Shown: positions 27,139-34,078 of the stretch, piece by piece
Numbering within the stretch: position 1 is the first letter of the stretch
Layout of the letters: every line of letters begins with the position of its first letter
NCBI GenBank assembly: GCA_964615375.1
Contig: CAZTOW010000076.1
Location: 1-34,078, forward strand
Source: CAZKWG01 sp964615375
Lineage (GTDB): Bacteria; Myxococcota_A; UBA796; CAZKWG01
DNA: 34,078 bases
Direction of reading: 5' to 3'
Program-made: the position numbers and the translations under genes
The notes under the pieces: model-generated
What the model saw: the letters and a program-made list of their open reading frames with translations, nothing else
The model's database searches: none
What the model was told of the DNA's origin: nothing

Positions 27139-28788
27139 CTACTGCGGCGAACCGAGCTTGCCGAAGAACACCTCGCGAGCCCACAGCTCCTTGCGTTCCT
27201 CCTGGGCGCGGATGGTGCGCTCGCGGGCCTGGATGAACCCAGCGATGTCGTGGCGGGCCAGAGCCGCAGCCGCCTCCTCTTCGATGAGGTGGCTCTTCAG
27301 GAGCATCTGCGAGCACGACTCGGGTCTCAGGAGGCGAGCTCGCAGCGCCTCGAGATCCTGGGGCGCGATGAGGACACGATTGCCGGCGTTGGACAGCGGA
27401 GGTCCCGCCGCGTCTCCCTCATCGTCATCCATCCCCGCGATGCGGGTTGGATAACGGGCGAAGAGCCTCGGCAGGGCGTCCAGGCCGTGTTCTGCATAGA
27501 CATCCTGGGCGCAAAAAGGGCTCGCATCGGCACGCAGCGGGCCCTGCTCCACGAGCAGAAGGCCGAGGGAGCGTACACGGGCTGAGAAACCCTTGAGTGA
27601 GGAAGGCAGCGGATCATAGACGCCCCAGCGGCGCTGTGGCCAGGTGGCGTCTTCACCACGAACCGTGTCGAGCAGGTGTCTGTAAACTGGACGAACCTTG
27701 GGCCTTCCGAACAACGTGCGCCAGTAGGTCGTGAGCCAGAACCACGCCTGTAGCCTGTGGGCCTGGGCCTCTACCCGTTCGGGCTCCTCGGCGCAGACGG
27801 CCGCCAGCAGCACCGCTTGCATGTCGTAGGGCAGAAGAGATGGACGCGCAAGCCCGATATCGGCCAGGATTCGGGCGGCTGTCCGAAACCCCTGGCATGC
27901 CCGATCGACAGCCTTCGGGTTCTGAGTGAGTCGCCTCACAATGATCTCGGGATCATCCTGTGCGTCGAGTCCCATCAACAGCTGGCCAGCCCTCAGGATG
28001 GACTCGCGATCGAGGCCGGACCAGCCCACGTCGGCCAGCGAGCTTCGCAGATCTTCTACGGTGGACAGAAGATCCATCCCCGACCCGTCGGCGCCCCAGG
28101 ACAGCGCGTGGATCATGTGCAGGTCGGTCATCGTGGTCCCCTGCCGATTGACCCGCTGGAAGATTCGCGTCGCCGTTGACAGGTCCCCACCTGTAAACGT
28201 GATCACTGGCACCTTGTAGGTGCTGAATGCGCGCGCGAGCGGTCGTACCAGCCTCAACCTTTCGGCCGATACACCGTTCTGCCGCGCAAGCTCCAGCCAG
28301 TCCAGCAGCTCCAGGTCGTCCAGCAGAGAGGTCGTCGGGACGAAGTGCTTGTGTGCTGGATCCCAGCCTTGTATGGGGGGGGTCTGGACGAAGTCGCCCT
28401 CTTCGAGGTCGAATGCGAAGTTTGCAGGCGCGTGACCTCGCGGAGGATCCCCTCGGTCGGGTTGAATCAGCGTGGTGAGCAGCGTCGTGAGCCGCTGAGT
28501 ACCATCAAGGACATACCGTCGCGTCTGGGGCTGTACCTGCCCGTCTGGATGGCCTACATGGTGGGGACCGATCTGTTCGAAGGATGGGATGTAGATGTCC
28601 GTCTCCCACACCAGGATGGAGCCCATGGGGATCCCGTCGCGCACGCTTCGGAGCAGCTCGAGCTGCTGGCCTTCGTCCCAGACATAGGGGCGTTGAAAGC
28701 GTGGCATCCGAAGCTGCCCGGACCGCAGCTCATCGAGGAGCTGATGCAGGAACACCACAGAGGGATCGCGCTTGATCAGGTCGGCCAC
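27139..28788 (-). CDS. DUF262 (GmrS-like) protein of the putative defence operon
   Basis: A 549-residue protein. The N-terminal DUF262 domain has LRMPRFQRPYVWDEGQQLELLRS (26-48), GIPMGSILVWET and the signature DGTQRLTTLL (95-104, the DGQQR-type NTPase/ParB-like nuclease motif), then FQRVNRQGTTMTDLHMIHAL in the second half of the domain. The C-terminus ends with a LLKSHLIEEEAAAALARHDIAGF and ERKELWAREVFFG segment typical of stand-alone DUF262 proteins; the HNH nuclease domain (DUF1524) of GmrSD is not present. GTG 28788 uses a GGAGGAGG that overlaps the upstream stop region, nine bases away. Third gene of a coupled operon; likely part of an anti-phage system (inference). Confidence 0.85.
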   Translation of the reverse strand: MADLIKRDPSVVFLHQLLDELRSGQLRMPRFQRPYVWDEGQQLELLRSVRDGIPMGSILVWETDIYIPSFEQIGPHHVGHPDGQVQPQTRRYVLDGTQRLTTLLTTLIQPDRGDPPRGHAPANFAFDLEEGDFVQTPPIQGWDPAHKHFVPTTSLLDDLELLDWLELARQNGVSAERLRLVRPLARAFSTYKVPVITFTGGDLSTATRIFQRVNRQGTTMTDLHMIHALSWGADGSGMDLLSTVEDLRSSLADVGWSGLDRESILRAGQLLMGLDAQDDPEIIVRRLTQNPKAVDRACQGFRTAARILADIGLARPSLLPYDMQAVLLAAVCAEEPERVEAQAHRLQAWFWLTTYWRTLFGRPKVRPVYRHLLDTVRGEDATWPQRRWGVYDPLPSSLKGFSARVRSLGLLLVEQGPLRADASPFCAQDVYAEHGLDALPRLFARYPTRIAGMDDDEGDAAGPPLSNAGNRVLIAPQDLEALRARLLRPESCSQMLLKSHLIEEEAAAALARHDIAGFIQARERTIRAQEERKELWAREVFFGKLGSPQ

Positions 28789-28797
28789 AGCCTCCTC

Positions 28798-29823
28798 CTA
28801 CAGCGCCCGCAGGATACGATCCAGCAGGGGCGTGAACTCGGTGTCGATCGCGCCTTCTCGCCAGCGCCCATGTTGTTCGTACCAGTCGCGATGGTTCTGG
28901 AAGTCCGTCACGATCTCGGTCCCGAAACCAGCCTCCAGCGCGAGCAGGTCCTCCGCCGAGATGTCCTGGTAGAGCGTATGGTGGCTGGGTGTGCCGTCGG
29001 AGGCCATGACGACGTCGTCTTCCTTCAGCGTGCGGTTGGCGAACTCAGCCTCCAGGCGCCTGCGGTCGCGGACAAAGCCCTGCTTGACGTTGAGGTGGTG
29101 CTTCTGCTCGTTGGAGAGGCGGGTCCAGGCACCGAGACGCGCGTCACAGACATCCCTGCTCTCGTTGCTCTGATCCCGCCAACGCTCAAAGGCCTCCTGC
29201 GGGAGGTAGTTCTCGGCTCCGCGGCGCTTCAGCATCAGCGTTCGTTCTGGGCCGAGGGCCTGAACGCCAGCTCTTCTCGCCTTCTTTGCCGTCGCACTGG
29301 GTCGACCTGGGGCGAGGGCGTCGGAGTCTGTCACCAGGAAACAGCGTCCGTCTGCACGTTCGTCCACAGGGAGACGATCGAGCGCCGGTAGGACATCGTT
29401 TCCTCCCGAGTGCTCGAGTCGGAGCCACTGCTTGTCTCGTGCCCTCTCCAGCTCCTGTCGTGCCTCCTGCCGCGCCACCGCTCGCAGGAACGGCCAGTCG
29501 CGGCTCGCGTTCTCGAGGATCACCACCGCCGGCTGCCTGAGGCGGACGAGCGCATCGCTGGGCCGCAAGGCTGGTAGAGCCGGGCCTACCCGCAGCTTCA
29601 CGGCGCTGGCGCGCTTCGACTCCCGGTCGAAGCTCCCGTTGAGGGCAGCTTGGACCTGCTCCTGTTCCACTCGCGGCCGGGCGCTCATCCAGGCTCTGAA
29701 GCTCGCGCCGCCTTCTTCGCACACGATGTTGTGCCGCTCCTCGAAGCCGAGTTGGAAGAGGCTCGGGAGAGCGAGCGCCTCCTCGGTCATCGCGAAAGCC
29801 TCATCTTCAATGAAAACCCTCAT
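28798..29823 (-). CDS. TOPRIM-like nuclease candidate of the putative defence operon
   Basis: A 341-residue protein with a TOPRIM-like order of motifs: hydrophobic strand and acid VVILENASRDWPFL (100-112, Glu104), a GG turn at 140-141 (SGGNDV), the Asp pair CFLVTDSDAL (161-170, Asp166 and Asp168), and LKRRGAENYLP (198-208), which resembles the ExxNYL/P segment after TOPRIM in OLD, DUF4435 and RloB proteins. This would bind metal and cut or nick nucleic acid; activity is inferred. It overlaps the ATPase gene by four bases (ATGA) and is followed nine bases later by the DUF262 gene. The N-terminal 90 residues and C-terminal 130 residues are unassigned. Confidence 0.7.
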   Translation of the reverse strand: MRVFIEDEAFAMTEEALALPSLFQLGFEERHNIVCEEGGASFRAWMSARPRVEQEQVQAALNGSFDRESKRASAVKLRVGPALPALRPSDALVRLRQPAVVILENASRDWPFLRAVARQEARQELERARDKQWLRLEHSGGNDVLPALDRLPVDERADGRCFLVTDSDALAPGRPSATAKKARRAGVQALGPERTLMLKRRGAENYLPQEAFERWRDQSNESRDVCDARLGAWTRLSNEQKHHLNVKQGFVRDRRRLEAEFANRTLKEDDVVMASDGTPSHHTLYQDISAEDLLALEAGFGTEIVTDFQNHRDWYEQHGRWREGAIDTEFTPLLDRILRAL

Positions 29824-31118
29824 GCGCTCTCTCTCGCCATCCGCAGCTTGACCACGTCACGCGCCAGATTGACCACCTCCTGGAAGCTGCCCGGGGGCCA
29901 GGCAGCGTCGAGTCGCCCGTGCTCGTCGATGGACACGCGCTCGACGATGCTCTCGCCCTCAGGGATTTGACGCACCCAGCAGATCGCCACTCGGCCAGGA
30001 TCCAATTTGCCTTCCAGGAGCGCACGCTGAATCGACAACAACAGCGCCTCGGAGTGGGTCTCCACCACCACGGTCGGCGGATCGGCATGGCTGGCGATCT
30101 GGCAGAGGTGCTCGCCCAGGCGCACCTCCATTCTTGGATGGAGGTGCAGCTCGGGCTGCTCCAGCACGACCAGACGGGCATCGTCTACGCGGCCACGCGC
30201 CGCGCGCGCGAGCGCGACGAGCACAGGGAGGACCTGAACCATCCCCTCGCCAGCATCAACCAGGTCCGTCTTCATCGTGGGTGCGGTTCGTGGGGCCAGC
30301 ATCAGGCGCACAGCGTCGGCTTCAGGGGTTACCCAGAAGTCGTAGCTCCCAGGCGCCGTGAGGTCTCCGCGGTAGAAAGCCGCCACGCGCTGCACAATCT
30401 CGCCTCCATCCTGGAGATCGGCTGCCAGCATCTGCGCAGCACCCTCACCGTTCGGCTTCATCTGGAGCGGCGGCGCGCCGGTCGTCCTCTCCCGGCGCTC
30501 GGGCTGAGAGCGGATGGACTCCAGCCACTGGAGGTCAGCCCGGAGGTGTCGTAGGAACGCCCGATTTTCGCTGAGTAGCTCCTCGACCTGGGGGGGGGAG
30601 TCCTCCACCAGGGGGGTGAGCCCCTCGAAGCGGACGCGAGAGACCAGGATCTTCTGATCGGACGTCGTCAGGTTGAACAGTCCGCCGCGCTCGCGCGGTG
30701 GGCCTTCAGCTCGATTCCATGTGGCGGTGATTCGGGCGCTCAGGTCTCCTCTGCGGCGTTCGAACTCCCATGCCGCGACGAACTGACGACGCTGGCGAGC
30801 GCGCTCGTCGATCTGGGAGGACCACCTCATGGAGGTGTCGTCCGCTTCGGTGGCCTCGAGCTCGAATGAGACGGGCGCGTCGGGCCGGGCTCGGCACCTC
30901 AGGTCGTCAAAGGACCCATCGCGGATCGCCCGTGAGTCCAGCGCCAGCGGAGCCGGGTACAACCCCGTCGATGAGTCCGCGAGCAACGGCAGTGTCCGCA
31001 ACAGCGCGCTCTTTCCGGCGTGGTTGTAGCCATACACGAGGGTCAGCGGCTTCAGCTCCAGCTCTTGGAGGCTGGCGAAGGCGCGGTAGTTCTCGATGCG
31101 GAGCCGGGTGAACCTCAT
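29820..31118 (-). CDS. AAA15/ABC-type ATPase with DUF3696-like end, putative defence operon
   Basis: A 432-residue SMC-like ATPase. Walker A is GYNHAGKS (30-37) after RIENYRAF; the signature-like block VDAGEGMVQVLPVL is at 287-300; Walker B LVVLEQPELHLHP is at 316-328 with Glu320; the switch VVVETHSEALL is at 350-360. The end RVSIDEHGRLDAAWPPGSFQEV matches the DUF3696 tail of ATPases that pair with defence nucleases. The ATG lies six bases after TAGACT with no Shine-Dalgarno. As first gene of the operon it is likely the infection sensor or motor that drives the TOPRIM and DUF262 partners, by analogy with AriA of PARIS or Gabija-type systems (inference). Confidence 0.88.
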   Translation of the reverse strand: MRFTRLRIENYRAFASLQELELKPLTLVYGYNHAGKSALLRTLPLLADSSTGLYPAPLALDSRAIRDGSFDDLRCRARPDAPVSFELEATEADDTSMRWSSQIDERARQRRQFVAAWEFERRRGDLSARITATWNRAEGPPRERGGLFNLTTSDQKILVSRVRFEGLTPLVEDSPPQVEELLSENRAFLRHLRADLQWLESIRSQPERRERTTGAPPLQMKPNGEGAAQMLAADLQDGGEIVQRVAAFYRGDLTAPGSYDFWVTPEADAVRLMLAPRTAPTMKTDLVDAGEGMVQVLPVLVALARAARGRVDDARLVVLEQPELHLHPRMEVRLGEHLCQIASHADPPTVVVETHSEALLLSIQRALLEGKLDPGRVAICWVRQIPEGESIVERVSIDEHGRLDAAWPPGSFQEVVNLARDVVKLRMARESA

Positions 31119-31124
31119 CTCGCG

Positions 31125-31167
31125 AGTCTATCGCGTCGTGGAGCGATCGGCCGTTCGTGTCGGCCGA
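31125..31167 (-). promoter_or_regulatory. Promoter and inverted repeat of the putative defence operon
   Basis: On the minus strand TAGACT (31125-31130) ends six bases before the ATG. Upstream, TCGGCCG-N7-CGGCCGA (31147-31153 and 31161-31167) is an inverted repeat at the -35 position, so it may be an operator. No regulator gene lies in the operon. Confidence 0.45.
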
Positions 31168-31203
31168 CCGCCTTACCCCGCCACGCTGGCCTAAGAGGCG
31201 CCC

Positions 31204-33609
31204 TCAGAACTTCACGCCGTCCAGCACCGCGCTCGGGAAGACCGCCCGGGTCGTGTCCGCGCCCCGCAGGTCCGCGCCCCGCAGGTCGGCCCGCTCGAAG
31301 TCCGCGCCGCTCAGCTTCGCCTCCCGCAGGTCGGCGCCGCGCAGGTCGGCGCTGGACAGGTCGGCGCCGCGCAGGTCCGCGCCCCGCAGCGTCGCGCCCG
31401 AGAGGAAGGCGCCGACCAGGTTGGACTGACGCAGGTCGGCGCCGGAGAGGTCGATGCTCTCCGCCATGGCGCCGGCCAGGTTCGCGCTCTGCAGGCGGGC
31501 GCCGGACGCGGAGATCCCAGGGGGAAGGCGCTCGCGGGTCAGCGAGAGCTGAAGCGCGCCGAGCTCGGCGTCGACGTAGGGGTAGAGCGCGATCAGCAGG
31601 CCGGACGCGCTGAGGTTCTCCCAGCGGTTCCCCGCGCCGCCCCGGGCCAGGAACTCCTGGTGGCGCGCCACGCGGCCCGCCCAGTCCTCGGGGCTCACGG
31701 GCTCCGAGCCCTCCAGCAGGCTCCGCATGAGCGGCAGGTCCAGGGTGCCCGGATCGCGCTCGCCGCGGCGCCAGCGGGGGAAGCGCGCGGCCAGCAGGGC
31801 GTCGCTGGGCGGCTCCTCACCCTCGGGCTCGCCCACGGGGGCGCTGAGCGCATCCTCGTCCAGCACGATCACGCCGAGCTTCGCCGCCTTCGCCGCCTTG
31901 GATCCCGCGCCGGCCCCGGCGATGAGGTAGTCCGTCTTCGCGCTCACGCTGGAGACCACCGTGGCCCCGCGCTGCCGGAGCAGGGCGCTGGCCTCGTCCC
32001 GCGAGAGGCGGGAGAGCGTGCCGGTCAGGCACACCGTCTTGCCCGTGAAGTCCACGCCCCGCGCCCGGCGCTCGGCGGGGCGGAGGCGGACCGGGGCGAC
32101 GGGGCCCGCCCGCAGGGGAGGGGAGGTGAGGGCGCGGCCGAGGTCCTCGGCGCTGTAGCCGTAGAGCGCTCGATCCGTCCCGACCCACAGCCCTCCGTCG
32201 GGGAGCGCGACCAGGTTCAAGGTGGAGGGCGTGTTGAGCAGCCTGGGCAGCGCGAACGCGCGCGCCGGCTCGCCCTCGCGGAGCTGAACCAGGATCTCCC
32301 GGGGTTTGACCGCCCACAGCGCGCCGTCCGCGCCCCAGGTGGCCGAGGAGAAGCCCGTGGGCAGGGCGCCCTGCACCCCGGGGTGGGGCTCGAGCCGGCC
32401 GGAGCCCGGTCGGAGGACGCCCGCGCTCGGATAGCTGGAGACGAAGACCGCGCCGCCCGGCAGCGCCACGACCCGCGCGTTGGCGCCTACACCCTGGGTC
32501 TTCTGGAGGCGCTCCATCGTCCCGTCGGGGGCGCGGCGGGTGAGGCCCTTCGCGCCACCCGCCCAGATCGCGCCGTCCTCCGTGATCGCCAGGCTCTCCA
32601 CGGTGGTGTCCAGCAGGCCCTCGCGGAGGTGGGTCCAGGCGCCGCCCGCCTCGCGGATCCAGATCCCGCCCACGCCGGCCACGACGAGGCGACCGTCGGG
32701 GGCGAGGGCGAGCTGGTGGACCTGCTTGCCCGCGGGGACCACCGGCTCGAGCTCGGGCCCGGTGTCGGGGCGGTAGCGGGCGAGGCCCCTGGTCAGGCCC
32801 ACCCACAGCGTGCCGTCTTTGTCCTCCAGCGCGCGCGTGGCCCAGCTCCCCTTCGCCGGCTCGGGCAGGCGGGCCACCCAGCTCAGGGTGGCGGTCTGCG
32901 GGTCCAGCATGAAGACGTCGCTGCGCATCACCACCCACAGCCCCCCGGCCGCGCGCGGGGCGAGGGCCGGGAAGAAGGCCGTGTCCTTCCAGCCGCGGTC
33001 ATTCGGGGCGGTCCGCAGGATCGCGTGTGTGGGTTGTACCGGGCGGGTCTCGGCCTGCCAGGGGGCCAGGTCGCGGAGCTCGCGCTCGGCGCCGTAGCTG
33101 GAGCCTCCCCAGGCCCGCGACTCCCAGAAGCCCATCTCGGCGATGTTGGGCGCCAGGAATTCCGGGAGCAGGAAGACCACCCGCGCCCAGTCGCCGGTCC
33201 AGTCGCGCTGGGGGCCGGGGGGCGAGGGCGGGGGCGTGTGCTCCACCTGCAGCAGCGAGACGTCCTCATGGATCAAGGGCCCCTTGGGGGGGCCCATGGA
33301 CCAGAAGCCCGCGTAGCGCTCGGACAGCGGGGTGCGCTCGAAGTCGTAGCCTGACCCGTCCGTGCGCGCCGAGCGGTAGACCGCCTCGTCCATCAGGCGC
33401 AGCAGCATGAGGGCGTCCCAGCACACCGGCGCGTCGCAGTAGACCGACTGCAGGCTGAGCGTGATCTCCAGGAAGGGCCCCGGGTGGGCGCGGAGCACGG
33501 CTGGCGGATCCTCTGGGTGGAAACCGGAGGCGAGGGCGGCCGCGAGCGCCTCCTCTCGCGTGAGACGGCGGTGGCGCTCCACGTGGACGTGGTAGATGTC
33601 GGTCCCCAT
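31204..33609 (-). CDS. Propeller-BRCT-pentapeptide-repeat fusion protein
   Basis: An 801-residue cytosolic protein with no signal peptide. Residues 1-about 200 are unassigned (MGTDIYHVHVERHRRLTREE). About 215-505 contain propeller-like repeats (DGTLWVGLTRGLARY, DGAIWAGGAKGLTRR, GGLWVGTDRALYGYS). Residues 519-595 form a BRCT domain (FTGKTVCLTGTLSRLSRDEASALLRQRGATVV, KTDYLIAGAGAGSKAAKAAKLG), like the one in NAD-dependent DNA ligase. About 699-795 are pentapeptide repeats (GADLRGADLSSADLRGADL), a right-handed beta helix. I know of no such combination. GGAGG precedes ATG 33609. It follows the VOC gene by 24 bases. Confidence 0.85.
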   Translation of the reverse strand: MGTDIYHVHVERHRRLTREEALAAALASGFHPEDPPAVLRAHPGPFLEITLSLQSVYCDAPVCWDALMLLRLMDEAVYRSARTDGSGYDFERTPLSERYAGFWSMGPPKGPLIHEDVSLLQVEHTPPPSPPGPQRDWTGDWARVVFLLPEFLAPNIAEMGFWESRAWGGSSYGAERELRDLAPWQAETRPVQPTHAILRTAPNDRGWKDTAFFPALAPRAAGGLWVVMRSDVFMLDPQTATLSWVARLPEPAKGSWATRALEDKDGTLWVGLTRGLARYRPDTGPELEPVVPAGKQVHQLALAPDGRLVVAGVGGIWIREAGGAWTHLREGLLDTTVESLAITEDGAIWAGGAKGLTRRAPDGTMERLQKTQGVGANARVVALPGGAVFVSSYPSAGVLRPGSGRLEPHPGVQGALPTGFSSATWGADGALWAVKPREILVQLREGEPARAFALPRLLNTPSTLNLVALPDGGLWVGTDRALYGYSAEDLGRALTSPPLRAGPVAPVRLRPAERRARGVDFTGKTVCLTGTLSRLSRDEASALLRQRGATVVSSVSAKTDYLIAGAGAGSKAAKAAKLGVIVLDEDALSAPVGEPEGEEPPSDALLAARFPRWRRGERDPGTLDLPLMRSLLEGSEPVSPEDWAGRVARHQEFLARGGAGNRWENLSASGLLIALYPYVDAELGALQLSLTRERLPPGISASGARLQSANLAGAMAESIDLSGADLRQSNLVGAFLSGATLRGADLRGADLSSADLRGADLREAKLSGADFERADLRGADLRGADTTRAVFPSAVLDGVKF

Positions 33610-33633
33610 CGGCCCCTCCTGGATGGTGCGCGC

Positions 33634-34026
33634 TCAGCCTGCCGCGGGCGGCTCCCACAGCTCGATCTTGTTGCCCTCCGGGTCGTGGACCCAGGCGAAG
33701 CGACCGAAGTCCGAGGGCTCCCCAGGGCCCTCGACCTCCAGCCCGGCGGCCCGCAGGCGGGCGGCGAGCGCGTTGAGGTCGGCCACGCGGAGGTTGATCC
33801 GGCCGGTGCGCACGCCCTTGGGGAGAGGCTCCCTGGCCTGGAAGAGCGCGAACACCGTGGTGGCCTGACGTCCGGCCGGCGCCACGTCCGCGGACGGCCA
33901 CTCCAGGCCGCGCGCCTGGCCCCAGCTCTGGAGATCCAGATCGAGCTGGGCGCGATACCAGGCGGCAAGCGCGTCCACGTCGTTGGCGTACAGGAACACG
34001 CCGCCGAGGCCCTGGATCGTTGGCAT
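33634..34026 (-). CDS. VOC (glyoxalase-like) family protein
   Basis: A 130-residue VOC protein. The first module is GLGGVFLYANDVDALAAWYRAQLDLDLQSW, the second RINLRVADLNALAARLRAAGLEV, ending FAWVHDPEGNKIELWEPP with the usual final Glu. It most likely binds or transforms a small molecule; the substrate is not evident. GGAG lies six bases before ATG 34026. A 7-bp hairpin (34039-34055) sits just upstream. It is probably co-transcribed with the following fusion gene. Confidence 0.9.
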   Translation of the reverse strand: MPTIQGLGGVFLYANDVDALAAWYRAQLDLDLQSWGQARGLEWPSADVAPAGRQATTVFALFQAREPLPKGVRTGRINLRVADLNALAARLRAAGLEVEGPGEPSDFGRFAWVHDPEGNKIELWEPPAAG

Positions 34027-34038
34027 GGGGGCTCCGTG

Positions 34039-34055
34039 CGCCGGTCAAACCGGCG
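34039..34055. repeat. Hairpin upstream of the last VOC gene
   Basis: CGCCGGT, CAA, ACCGGCG: a perfect 7-bp stem with a three-base loop, 12 bases upstream of the VOC start. Either the leader of this gene or the terminator of one beyond the window. Confidence 0.3.
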
Positions 34056-34078
34056 GAGAGGAAAGAATGAAAGAGTCT

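Noticed and set aside
27139..28788. Assignment of the DUF262 protein as full GmrSD
   Set aside because: I see no HNH/DUF1524 nuclease domain in the C-terminal half.
28798..31118. Assignment of the ATPase/TOPRIM pair to PARIS (AriA/AriB)
   Set aside because: The TOPRIM protein does not clearly match DUF4435 and a third DUF262 gene is coupled, so naming it PARIS would go beyond the evidence.

Overview
The window is a GC-rich, gene-dense piece of bacterial chromosome. Secreted proteins with long Asp-Thr repeat linkers, several lipoproteins with very short signal peptides, a bacterial lipoxygenase and many small regulator-plus-enzyme cassettes suggest a Myxococcota (deltaproteobacterial-type) genome. 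This is an inference from gene style; no rRNA or phylogenetic marker is present. I see no tRNA, rRNA, CRISPR array, transposase or prophage gene, and no gene-free stretch longer than 300 bases.

Layout. 1-3181: a hypothetical lipoprotein, then a TetR regulator followed by an alpha/beta hydrolase, with two matching operator-like palindromes. 3182-5030: a nucleotidyltransferase plus winged-helix protein pair that resembles a toxin-antitoxin or abortive-infection module, with a repeat-rich promoter. 5052-8895: a minus-strand cluster of a DCC-family thiol-disulfide protein, an ABC-2 type export permease, a Ycf46-like AAA+ ATPase and gpsA. 8968-12387: a lipoxygenase, a beta-propeller lipoprotein and a GNAT acetyltransferase. 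12435-15410: a redox block with a membrane-anchored thioredoxin, an FAD/NAD(P) oxidoreductase and a secreted dihaem cytochrome c fused to rhodanese. 15460-17465: two secreted Cys-rich proteins with (Asp-Thr)n linkers. 17522-19217: a divergent LysR / DJ-1 pair, followed by a 126-bp MITE-like element with 29-bp perfect inverted ends. 19496-24021: an ArsR plus tandem-SRPBCC operon, divergent from an AraC-VOC-UvrA-like resistance cassette. 24059-27119: a cyanophycinase-like lipoprotein, a small unknown protein and a ComEC-like metallo-beta-lactamase-fold lipoprotein. 27139-31118: a tightly coupled three-gene operon of AAA/DUF3696-type ATPase, TOPRIM-like protein and DUF262 protein. 31204-34026: a VOC protein and an 801-residue propeller-BRCT-pentapeptide fusion.

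The best candidate for a new system is the ATPase-TOPRIM-DUF262 operon. It has the architecture of an anti-phage defence system: an ATPase sensor, a nuclease-like partner and a GmrS-like DGxQR protein. The nucleotidyltransferase/winged-helix pair is a second candidate. A regulatory theme also recurs: at six genes a -10-like TAnnnT (or TAnnnG) hexamer lies exactly six bases before the start codon with no Shine-Dalgarno sequence, which suggests leaderless transcripts.
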